From positions 302,760,516-302,824,515 of the forward strand of contig NC_080539.1 in NCBI RefSeq assembly GCF_028640845.1: a stretch of 64,000 bases of DNA. Reading direction: 5' to 3'. Below, in pieces: positions 29,391 through 38,523 of this stretch. Position 1 is the first letter of the stretch; each line of letters begins with the position of its first letter. Below the pieces are notes generated by a model. The model was given only the letters and a program-made list of their open reading frames with translations, was not told the DNA's origin and did not search any database. A program made the position numbers and the translations under genes. The DNA is from Ahaetulla prasina. Taxonomy: Eukaryota > Chordata > Lepidosauria > Squamata > Colubridae.

Positions 29391-32300
29391 ACAGTAATTT
29401 CTTCCTACAGAAATTACCCTATTAGTAATACACTCATCTCCCGATCCCGGAGGATCAGCCAAGAGCGATTTAATGAATCCACTTTTTGGATTCTCACGGT
29501 CACGCCGAATTGAGCTATGGTATAATTAATCAGACAGGTTGAAGCTGTTTCGATTCAGTGCGTTCTTCCAACTCAGTTTGGTTGTAGCTGACGTTTACAT
29601 ATTTACCCAATGTTTATCCAGCATTACAGATTGAACCACAACCTGTAATGTGACCATATTTTAGTCTAGTGTGTTACTTGAACTCAGGAAATAAGATTGA
29701 ATAAGGTGTAATTACTTTTTTTTAGTGTGCTTTCAAAGCAGTCTTGGCTCCAAGTGACTGGATAATCCTTGCAGTTTTCTGGACACCATTTTTGGAAATT
29801 TGGGGTTGAGAGAGAGTGACTGGCCCAAAGTCACCCAGTTGGCTGTGTACCCAAGAGAGGCTTAGAAAATAGAGTCCCTCAGTTACCGTAGTACTCTGGT
29901 GCCTTCAGCCTCTACACCAAATTAGCTTTATGATTTCTGAAATTAAAATCAGTGGAATACAATACACCATCATTATATTAGCATACCCAGCCTTTATGTT
30001 CACATATTGTATTAAATAATGGTTGATTTAATGGAGGTTTATAAACCACTACTGACTGGCTTTTTGTAATATGCTAAACCATAAATTCTGATTTCCAAAC
30101 CACAGTGGCTAGCTTTATGTGACAGAATAAGCTAAACAATGAAACCATGTTATCGCTTGGCCAGTTGTTTGAATCAAGCCATGTGCCCCTTTTGTGCTTT
30201 ATCTTTGATGCAGAACTTCGTTTAAAATATGCTAAGTTCTTAAGAAATCTACAGTAACTAAAAACAACTGCTCTACTTTATATCTCTTGCAGGTAAAGGC
30301 CCTTTTCCAGGTATCATTCAGTTACTTGGAACTGGGGGAGGGATTCCAGAAAGTTCAGCATGTCTGATGGCCAATCATGGCTTTGCTGTATTAGCTTTGG
30401 CCTATTATGGGTATGAAGATCTTCCTAAGGACATGCCAGAATTGCGTCTGGAGTACTTTGAAGAAGCTGTCAATTATATGCTAAAACATCCAACGGTAGG
30501 TTGCTATATTCATGGCCCTGCAAAGAGGTTCAGCTGAGATGTCTTGTTTTTTAGCCACAGAAATATATTCAGTCAGTTGGGGTCAGACTCAGCTCAGCTT
30601 TCCAGACAAGATGATTGTCAAAGGGAAAATTGGAGGGGGGGAGTACTGTGTATGCTGTTATGTTATCCTAGATAAGAGGTAGGCAGTTAATTTTCCCAAG
30701 GGGCCACAATGAGAAATTGGACTGTTGTGGAGAACCATCACCCACATACCGCCCCCCACCATACCACCTACCATCCTGCCCCCCTGCCATCACCGATTGG
30801 GACAGTAAAAGGATGGCCCCTGGGCTGTAAAAAGGCCAGGTTTGTCCTAGATAATTCAACCAGTAAATAAATGCATTTACAAGAAGTCCTTGTTTATAGA
30901 CTGATACATTTAGCGACCATTTGCAATTACTATGAAAATGAAAAAGTAATTAATTCCTGGCATTTATGACCTTTGCAGTTCTATAAAGCAAAGGAAAACT
31001 GAAGTAAGATCATAAGACAACTGCGGTTTCCCTTAGCGACCATTTTGCCTAACAACCAAGTTATTCCTCCTGGATTTTTGCAAGAGCCTTAAGTCCTGAC
31101 TCTGCCAAATGGCGTGGGGACCCAATGGGGGAGCTTCACGCTGGAGGTCATTGATTAATTAAAAGGTAATCCCACCTCCTTTTCCCTCCCCTCCTGTGAA
31201 TCTGGCTCCCTTCTATGCTATCTTGTGTTATTTTATCTGCTTTGTTCTTTTATATCTGATGATTTAAATGTTTTTCTGCTGTAAGCCATCCAGAGTCATT
31301 GGACACGGCGAAGAAATTTCTAAATAAATAAATACCGTATTTTTCAGACTTTAAGATGCACCTAAATTTAGAAGAGGAAAACAACAAAAAAAGTTTTTGC
31401 CATCCACGTGCCCCATTTTTGGTCCTTTTTGGGGGCCTTTTCCAGCCATTTTCCAGCCTATTTTCGGGACTTTTTTCAGCCTGTTTTGGAGGCTTTTTGG
31501 ACCCGTTTTGGGTGCTTTTTTCAGCCTGTTTTTTAGTTGTTGTTTTTTGTCCCATTTTCAGGGCTTTTTTCGGCATGTTTTTTATGAAAAAAGGGCTGCG
31601 AAAAGCTCAAAAACCGCCCAAAAATGGCCCAAAAATGAGGCATGCGAAGGCCAAAAAACGGCCAGCAGGTGGGCAAGGCTTCAGCAATATTCGGTCTATA
31701 AGACGCACAGACATTTTCACCCCCTTTTGGGAGACAAAAAAGTGCATCTTATAGTCTGAAAAATACAGTAATTAAACTGTGTTCTCTAAATCAGAACTAC
31801 CAATATATAAATATATCAAAACTATCCGTAATCAGTTGAAAAGAAAAATCATGATTAGCAACAAAATCTATCCATATATTAGCTCAGCACATTGCTTAAT
31901 ATGTAAGTTACTTCAACTAGTGTTATCAATTAAAGGTTTCCTATATTTTGTAAAGCTAGAAGTATGGTTAATTCTGTGAAATTAACTAAATTGAACTTCG
32001 TTACTGTATTGTTTCAGCATGTTGAACTTTTTGTGCTATGTTCCTGAAATAGATCATGGAAAGTTTAAGGATCTTAACAACTCATTTCTTTCCATTTGGG
32101 GCAGCCAAAGCGATGCAAGATTAACTGAAGCATGAAAGCTTTAGGCCAGGATTGTCAAACTCTGTTTCATTGAGGGCTGCATCAGGGTTGTGTTTGACCT
32201 CGGGAGGCAGGGTGGGTGTGGCCAGCTTGACATCACTTGTGTCAGGGGCTGCGTGTGGTGGCCCAAGTGCTCTGCCAGCAAAAATGAACTCCCGAGCTCC

Positions 32301-33138
32301 ATTTTTGTCTGGGATGGCTTCCTGAAATCCTGCCAACTGATTAAACTATAATATGCTGTGTTCACTTTGGCAGCACACATACTAAAATTGGAACGATACA
32401 AACCATAATATGCTGTGCTTAACAAGATTCATCCGCTTATTCATTTAGGATTGCTGTATGAACATAGCCATAGGATCAGCATGCAGTAGAAACGTGTTAG
32501 CAATGTGAATCTGATTTTCCTTTTCTTTCTTTCCTTTTATTTAGGTTAAAGGTCCAGGAATTGGGATTTTGGGACATTCCAAAGGGGGTGACCTCTGTAT
32601 CTCCATGGCCTCGTTTTTAAAAGGCATCACGGCAATAGTCACAGTTAATGGTTCTATAGCCAATGTAGCTACACCAATACGCTACAAGGATATCACCATT
32701 CCACCTCTTGGCATTAATGTAAATCGAATCAAAATTGATCAGAATGGGATCTATGACATTATTGATGTCCTGAACAACCCACTTGAGGGTCCTGACCGCC
32801 AAAGCTTAATTCCATTGGAGAAAGCTGAGGGACGCTTTCTTTTTATAGTGGGAATGGATGATCATAATTGGAAGAGTGAATTTTTTGCCAATGAAGCTTC
32901 CAAACGTTTACAAGCTCATGGAAAAGACAAACCTGTAATCATTTGCTACCCTGAAACAGGTCATTACATTGAACCTCCTTATACACCACTGTGCCCTGCT
33001 TCAGTCCACTTTTTGGTGGGCAAAACAGTGATCTGGGGAGGGGAACCCAGAGCACATGCAGCAGCGCAGGTGGATGCTTGGAAGCAGATTCAAGACTTCT
33101 TTCATGAAATTCTCAATGACAGCAAGAGCAAATTGTGA
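28822..33138 (+). CDS. ACOT: Type I acyl-CoA thioesterase (ACOT1/2/4/6 family), three exons, 453 aa
   Basis: Exons 28822-29386, 30293-30495 and 32545-33138 join in phases 1 and 0. The product should hydrolyse fatty acyl-CoA to free fatty acid and CoA. It has the family's layout: N-terminal beta-sandwich with [11 protein letters not shown], then an alpha/beta-hydrolase domain. Catalytic residues are visible: Ser268 in GHSKGG, Asp362 in VGMDDHNWK, His396 in ETGHYIEPP; the spacing (94 and 34) equals that of human ACOT2. The first ATG (A at -3) adds a 34-residue Arg/Ser-rich leader like a mitochondrial presequence. A second in-frame ATG at 28924 would give a 419-aa cytosolic-type form. The C-terminus is SKL, a peroxisomal PTS1. 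Which mammalian paralogue it matches one-to-one cannot be decided. ATTAAA at 33312 is a candidate poly(A) signal. Confidence 0.93.
29387..30292 (+). other. ACOT gene 1, intron 1
   Basis: 906 bp with GT...AG ends. No repeat family clearly recognised apart from a short decayed stretch near 29740-29900. Confidence 0.8.
30293..30495 (+). CDS. ACOT: ACOT gene 1, coding exon 2
   Basis: 203 nt; acceptor CTTGCAG|GTAAAGG, donor CAACG|GTAGGT. Encodes the start of the hydrolase fold ([31 protein letters not shown]). Confidence 0.95.
30885..31090. mobile_element. Fragment of a TCCTCGACTTATGAC-type miniature element
   Basis: The segment GTCCTTGTTTATAGACTGAT through TTAGCGACCATTTTGCC matches one end of the family at 9434-9878. 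Confidence 0.5.
31335..31768. mobile_element. Tc1/mariner-like miniature element (TA duplication)
   Basis: 434 bp flanked by TA on each side (31333-31334 and 31769-31770). Ends CCGTATTTTTCAGACTTTAA and TATAGTCTGAAAAATACAG are inverted repeats. The middle is a biased G+T / A+C stretch without a transposase. Confidence 0.8.
32140..32340. mobile_element. hAT-like miniature element fragment
   Basis: Starts CCAGGATTGTCAAACTCTGT and continues GAGGGCTGCATCAGGG, a pattern typical of hAT ends; the other end is not clear. Confidence 0.45.
32358..32400 (+). pseudogene. Truncated U6 snRNA copy (5' 43 nt)
   Basis: Matches the start of U6 (GTGTTCACTTTGGCAGCACA, then ACTAAAATTGGAACGATACA) and stops there. 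It is flanked by near-identical 16-bp repeats, ACTATAATATGCTGTG and ACCATAATATGCTGTG, with the first overlapping its start. It looks like a LINE-mobilised fragment and is not functional. Confidence 0.85.
32545..33138 (+). CDS. ACOT: ACOT gene 1, coding exon 3
   Basis: 594 nt; acceptor TTTATTTAG|GTTAAAG. Encodes residues 257-453 with the whole Ser-Asp-His triad and the C-terminal SKL before TGA. Confidence 0.95.
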   Translation, partial: VKGPGIGILGHSKGGDLCISMASFLKGITAIVTVNGSIANVATPIRYKDITIPPLGINVNRIKIDQNGIYDIIDVLNNPLEGPDRQSLIPLEKAEGRFLFIVGMDDHNWKSEFFANEASKRLQAHGKDKPVIICYPETGHYIEPPYTPLCPASVHFLVGKTVIWGGEPRAHAAAQVDAWKQIQDFFHEILNDSKSKL

Positions 33139-33311
33139 ATGAATTAGTTATGAGCTGGGTTTCAGCATGAATATTTGCTAAGCTAAATACTGGGATGGGA
33201 GAATAATGCTGGGAATGAATGTGAAATGAGGGCAAGAAGAAGGAAACAAAGGTGATAAATCCCATTTGAACATTGTTTATCTAGTCTTCAAATATTGTTT
33301 CTACATTCTGT

Positions 33312-33317
33312 ATTAAA
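33312..33317 (+). terminator. Candidate poly(A) signal ATTAAA, ACOT gene 1
   Basis: First common-variant hexamer after the stop codon, 174 nt downstream. No AATAAA occurs nearer. Confidence 0.5.
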
Positions 33318-33782
33318 ATCCTGAAGACTGGGATCTGCAAGCAGGTAAGAGCACCAGATGGTGGCCACAACAATGTGAATTTGATTTATTGGTTTACTTG
33401 AATCTATATGGCCACCCCTTTTACCACAGTGACCTTGGGTTGTGAGCAGTTTAAATGGAAACCACCCTAGAAAACCTTAAGACACATAATGCTAAATATA
33501 TAATTCAAGTACAAACACTAGCGGAAAAGTCCTTGGATCCGGGGGGGGTGGGGGGAGACCATATGCAGACAATCAGGTTCAAAGCCCCAGCTCATTCCAA
33601 GTGACAACTAAATTTTTCAGCCAGATTGCCCCAGACCTTCAAGAATAATCAGAAGCTCCCTTTGGAGCCCAACTGGGCTTAAATGAGGAACAGCATCAAG
33701 CACTGAGCGCACATTCTCTGAGAGTGACCTGCCCCGGGACTCCGTTTCTGCCTGCATTTGTCAATGCGTTAAAGGTAGTTTT

Positions 33783-33942
33783 TTTTTTGTTGTTGTTTAC
33801 ATTTATACCCCGCCCTTCTCCGAAGACTCAGGGCGGCTTACAGTGTATAAGGCAATAGTCTCATTCTATTTGTATATTTTTACAAAGTCAACTTATTGCC
33901 CCCCCAACAATCTGGGTCCTCATTTTACCTACCTTATAAAGG
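33783..33942 (-). mobile_element. Truncated tRNA-SINE (antisense)
   Basis: Minus-strand 3' part of the SINE at 27779: AAAATGAGGACCCAGATTGT to the GAGAAGGGCGGG tail and an A-rich end (33781-33800 as T). Confidence 0.8.
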
Positions 33943-33944
33943 AT

Positions 33945-34630
33945 AGTTCTCAACTTATAAGCACAACTGAGACCAAAATTTCTGTTGCAAGACCATTGTT
34001 AAGTGAGTTTGCTCCATTTTATGACTTTTCATGCCACAGTTAAGTGAATCACTAGTTAATAGCATGGTTGATAAGTGAATCTTGGCTTTTCCATTGACTG
34101 CTTGTTAGAAGGTTGCAAAAGATCACATGACCCCGGGATATTCCAATTGTCAAAAATATATGCAAGTTGCTAAGCTTCCAGATGTGGATTACATGACCAT
34201 AGGATTGCTGTGAGTGTCGTAAGTGTGAAAATCCTAAGTCAGACAATGTCGGCTGGCGACCCCCAGGGGGAGGGCCTTCTCTATGGGGGCACCAACCCTC
34301 TGGAATGAGCTACCACCGGGTATTTGCCAATTCCCTGATCTCCGGACCTTTCGACGCGAGCTGAAAACATTTCTGTTTCATCGCGCAGGATGGTTTTAAA
34401 TGGGGGTTTTATTGGTTTTAATTGGTCTATCCAACTTTGCATTTTTGCTTTTAAATTGGTTTTAACTTTTATAGTGACTGTTTTATTTTGGCTGTAAACC
34501 GCCCTGAGTCCTTAGGGAGAAGGGCGGTATAGAAATTTAAAAAATAAATAAATAAATAAATAAGTCACTTTTTGTAGTGTCATTTGCAACTTCCATCACT
34601 AAACGGATGGTTATAAGTGGAGGACTGCCT
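33945..34630. mobile_element. Miniature DNA transposon (TCCTCGACTTATGAC family) split by an L2 LINE
   Basis: Ends AGTTCTCAACTTATAAGC and GGTTATAAGTGGAGGACTG are inverted. The L2 insert at about 34241-34557 is bounded by TAAGTCA copies, so it arrived after the miniature element. Confidence 0.75.
34241..34557 (+). mobile_element. L2-type LINE 3' end
   Basis: The frame reads LWNELPPG-like then FPDLRTFRRELKTFLFH, followed by a tail with CCGCCCTGAGTCCTTAGGGA and (AAAT)n. Confidence 0.75.
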
Positions 34631-35159
34631 TTAATCTTCCTGCTCACCCTGAACCTCTCCCCAATAACATACTAACCTCTCCATCAGGCTGATTTTCCCA
34701 ATCACCCACTTTTATATATGTTGTGGGAGGTTCAGTCACATGGTCATGGACTTCACTTTGACTTGTTTTTGACAAATACAGATTTTACTCTTCCAAATTA
34801 GGAAGAAAAATTATTTGTAGGTTCAATTTCTTTAAATGGATGTGTAGGTTAACAATTTGGCAATTTTGTCTTTAACTTTTAATGACTGCAGTTACTTTGA
34901 ATTTATATAAAACAACCTAAAATATTACTGGCAAAGAAAATTAACTTTAAAAAATGAAGTAAACATAGTGAAATAGGAATGTGCCTTCTTCTCTCCAAGT
35001 TGTTTTTAGCACAAGAAAGAATAACTATATGACTGAAGAGTTTGCTGTATAATATTCATCTGCAAAAATAATTAAATTGCACTTCAGAAGATAATGTTCT
35101 GAATGCGTTTGCTGCTTCTGTCAAAGGCCAACTGGAGAAAAGGACCAATCATTTCATCT

Positions 35160-35164
35160 TTTTT

Positions 35165-35195
<31 letters not shown>

Positions 35196-35760
35196 TTCAA
35201 ATTTGTATACCGCCCTATCTCCCGAAGGACTCAGGGCGGTTCACAGGCACATAAAAAACATTTATATATAATTAAAATAACTATTAAAAAACTTATTCTA
35301 ATGCCAAATATTAAAAATATAAATATAAATCTTAAAACCAAATTTAAACCCCTGTGAATTTAAAAATCTATAAATTTAAAATCTAAATTTAAAAATCTAA
35401 GCCAGTCCTGCGCAGATGAATAAATGCGTCTTAAGCTCGCGACGGAAGGTTCGGAGGTCCGGAAGTTGACGGAGTCCTGGGGGGAGTTCGTTCCAGAGGG
35501 TGGGAGCCCCCACAGAGAAGGCCCTTCCCCTGGGCGTCGCCAGACGACACTGTCTAGCTGACGGCACCCTGAGGAGTCCCTCTCTGTGAGAGCGCACAGG
35601 TCGGTGAGAGGTATTCGGTAGCAGTAGGCGGTCCCGTAGGTAACCCGGCCCTATGCCATGGAGCGCTTTAAAGGTGGTTACTAACACCTTGAAGCGCACC
35701 CGGAAGGCCACAGGTAGCCAGTGCAGTCTGCGCAGATAGTAAATAAAAATTGATAGTATA
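35160..35760 (-). mobile_element. L2-type LINE 3' end (antisense)
   Basis: Minus-strand frame with VTTFKALHGIGPGYLRDRL, RAFSVGAPTLWNELPPG and FRRELKTHLF, ending at the GCCCTGAGTCCTTCGGGA hairpin and a TTTA repeat at 35164-35195. Confidence 0.85.
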
Positions 35761-36159
35761 AATTAACTCATCCTAAATTATACAACTTTTGTTATGCAGA
35801 ATAATCAAACTCCCTACTACTGAGTTATGTCACTGGAGCAAGCTGTTAATTTCTGGCTGCAGTCCAATTTAGGAACTTTCCTATTTTTCAACTTTGCTTT
35901 AAATTTTTCTTACTTTGTTTTTAAATTGTTCCTATTTTTATTCTTACAAAATTTCATTGCCTTTGTTGTTAAAATTAACAAGATAACATGTGTGTTGCTG
36001 CCAAGTTAAAATGAGTTTTAGAAGTTCAAGAAATTCTAAATTGGTATTTACAGATCCAAACATGTGATTCCTCGGATAACACTTTTTTTTGCACTGTTGG
36101 TGAAATGTTTCAAATGAAATAAATTGCTAATACTTGGTAAGACGTCTCCAGTACTGTAA

Positions 36160-37134
36160 CTTTTTTTTGTAAAGATTTTTTTATTTTTTACATTCGAACA
36201 ACATACATTACATCTTTTCTGAACAGAATATCAGCCAGGTATATGTTCATACCAAATTTAGTTCTTTTCCAACATCTCTTACATGCTTTCATCACTATAT
36301 TTTCTCTCATTTTTATTTTCCTTTTTACATTTCTCTTTATAAATCTAATCTTACCTTTCACCCCAATTTTAATCTTTTATCAAATTTTCCCTCTTTCCCT
36401 CCCTTTTTTCTACTCACATTTATATTAAACCCTTATATTCCCATTTAATAATTATATTCTTTTATATCTTCTACTTATCCAACATCAGTCATATATTACA
36501 TTTCAATGACAATTCATAAATAGTTAACATAATAAAAAAATAAAATAAAAAACAGGAAAAAAACTCAGTTTTTCTTAATATTTCTAAAATATCATTTTAG
36601 ATAACCTTCCAACCTAATAACCTTCCAACATTTACTGTTAACTTTTTTTGAATTTTTTTGGTATATTTTTAATACAAACAAACATAAAAACGTCTTCAAT
36701 CCAGATGCAGTGTGTCAGTAGGTTGATTACAAATCTTTTGTGCAATTTCAACATTTACATATCATTAATTTGTCTAATCTTAAATTGTGTCAATCTAATA
36801 TGGATCCAAATGTGTTAATCAAATGATCCTTTAATTAACTATAGTATTTCATTCTCTCGTGTCATATAAATTATTCTAAATTAATATTTTATCTTATTAC
36901 ATCATTCATTCCATCATCTTAAGTCAATTTCTATTCTTCCGAGCAGGACTGGCTTAAATAGGGTTTTTAAATATGGATTTTATTGGGGTTTATTTTATAT
37001 TTTGTATTGTATTTTAAATTTTAGGCCATATTGAATAAGTTTTTTAAAGAGTGTTTTTATTGTAATATATGGTATTATTTTATCTGCCTGTTCACCGCCC
37101 TGAGTCCTTCGGGAGAAGGGCGGTATAAAAATTA

Positions 37135-37219
<85 letters not shown>

Positions 37220-37480
37220 TTAATAAAAAATTGTGTCATTCAACAATTCCTTCCTTATAAAAACCGCTCTCAAATCTTTTTTTTTACATATTTTCCCTTC
37301 TAGCCATTGATAAAATAAATCCCATATCTTATAACATTGTTTATCTTCCTGTTCTCTGATTTCAAATGTCTATTTACTCATTTCTGCATATTCCCATAAT
37401 TTTCTTAAGAATGTCATCTTGCTGTGGTAATTTCTCACTTTTCCAATTCTTGGCAAACACAATCCATTTACTGTAACTTG
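36160..37480 (-). mobile_element. L1-like LINE 3' region (antisense), interrupted by an L2 tail
   Basis: Long pyrimidine-rich plus strand (36160-36640) and 37240-37480 resemble the antisense L1 3' region at 23912. The L2 tail at about 36945-37133 plus its (AAT)n expansion splits them. Confidence 0.5.
37134..37220. repeat. (AAT)n microsatellite at an L2 tail
   Basis: About 29 triplets directly after the L2 end GAGAAGGGCGGTATAAAAAT. Confidence 0.95.
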
Positions 37481-37559
37481 TGACAAAAATAAATAAATAA
37501 AAATAAAATAAACTCTTGAAGTCCACCAAGTTTGACTACTAGTCTTGAGGCAGCCGAAT

Positions 37560-38310
37560 CCGACCTTCAACTCCCCGTTTCGGAAGCCTGATCTCTGCGA
37601 TCGATTGCTACGGTCTCTCGCGTCTTAACCCGGAGCGTCTGACTGAAGAGAAGGGCAGCGAGCTCTGCTTCTAGCCCCCGACAATTCAGCGGCTCGCGCG
37701 AGGAGTCCGGACATCCCCGGGGAGCTCGTCATGTGGCAAAAAGTCCTGGGTAGAGCGTGGGATTTCCGCCCGGTGTTCTTGCGCGGGCCGGGCCACCCTT
37801 TGGGGAAGATCTTTCCGAAATGCAACGACCGAAGAGGGCTCATCACCATGTCGGTCACTCCCGCTGTAGGCTTGGCAGATCAGCCCGCGAAAGTGACAGT
37901 CGAAGGACTCGCGCCTTTGCAGGGAGTGACGCTCCGGGCGCTAGTAGTGAACGGGCAGGGCAGCCTCTTCGACGCCTGCGCGCATTACCAAGCGGACCAG
38001 CGTGGGGGGATAGACCTGTCCAAAGATGTTTCTAAGGGAGGGGATTACGTCGGACTGGAGCCCATGGGGCTATTTTGGAGCCTGACCCCCGCTACCATAG
38101 AGAAGCCTTACCAAAGGCTGGAGCCCGACGACGTGGAGCGTCCCGTCAAAGTGCAGATCACGGTGCATCAGGAATATAGCCAGCCCGGGGCCATCCCCGG
38201 ACAGGTGCTCGCTCAAACGAGCGTGGAAAGGTGGTTCACTCTTCCTGACGTGAGAAGGATTAGGTTGAAGGAAGGTGCGGTAAGAGGCAGCTTATTCCTT
38301 CCGCCAGGTG
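37560..38310. promoter_or_regulatory. CpG-rich promoter / first-exon region of ACOT-family gene 2
   Basis: Abrupt rise in GC and CpG from 37555, covering 170 bp upstream of the ATG and the coding exon 1. No TATA box is evident. Confidence 0.6.
37731..38307 (+). CDS. ACOT/BAAT-like gene 2, coding exon 1
   Basis: 577 nt; start context GTCATGTGG; donor CCAG|GTGAGT, phase 1. Confidence 0.92.
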
Positions 38311-38453
38311 AGTAGAGGAGGAGAAGTCTCATTCGTCATCTTCAGGCTTCAGCTTCGTGCTTCTGGGAGCAATGTGTGATCGCAGCTGACTTCGTCAAAA
38401 CGTTGCCAAGACATTTCCAATTTTACACGGGAGAAAACCCGAACAACCAAAGA

Positions 38454-38523
<70 letters not shown>

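Noticed and set aside
31250..31760. Long open frames on both strands with Phe/Gly- or Lys/Pro-rich composition.
   Set aside because: They lie entirely inside a TA-flanked miniature transposon with biased composition.
38459..38519. Alternating AT tract considered as a possible regulatory Z-DNA or cruciform site.
   Set aside because: Simple microsatellite expansion beside a repeat end; nothing else supports a regulatory role.
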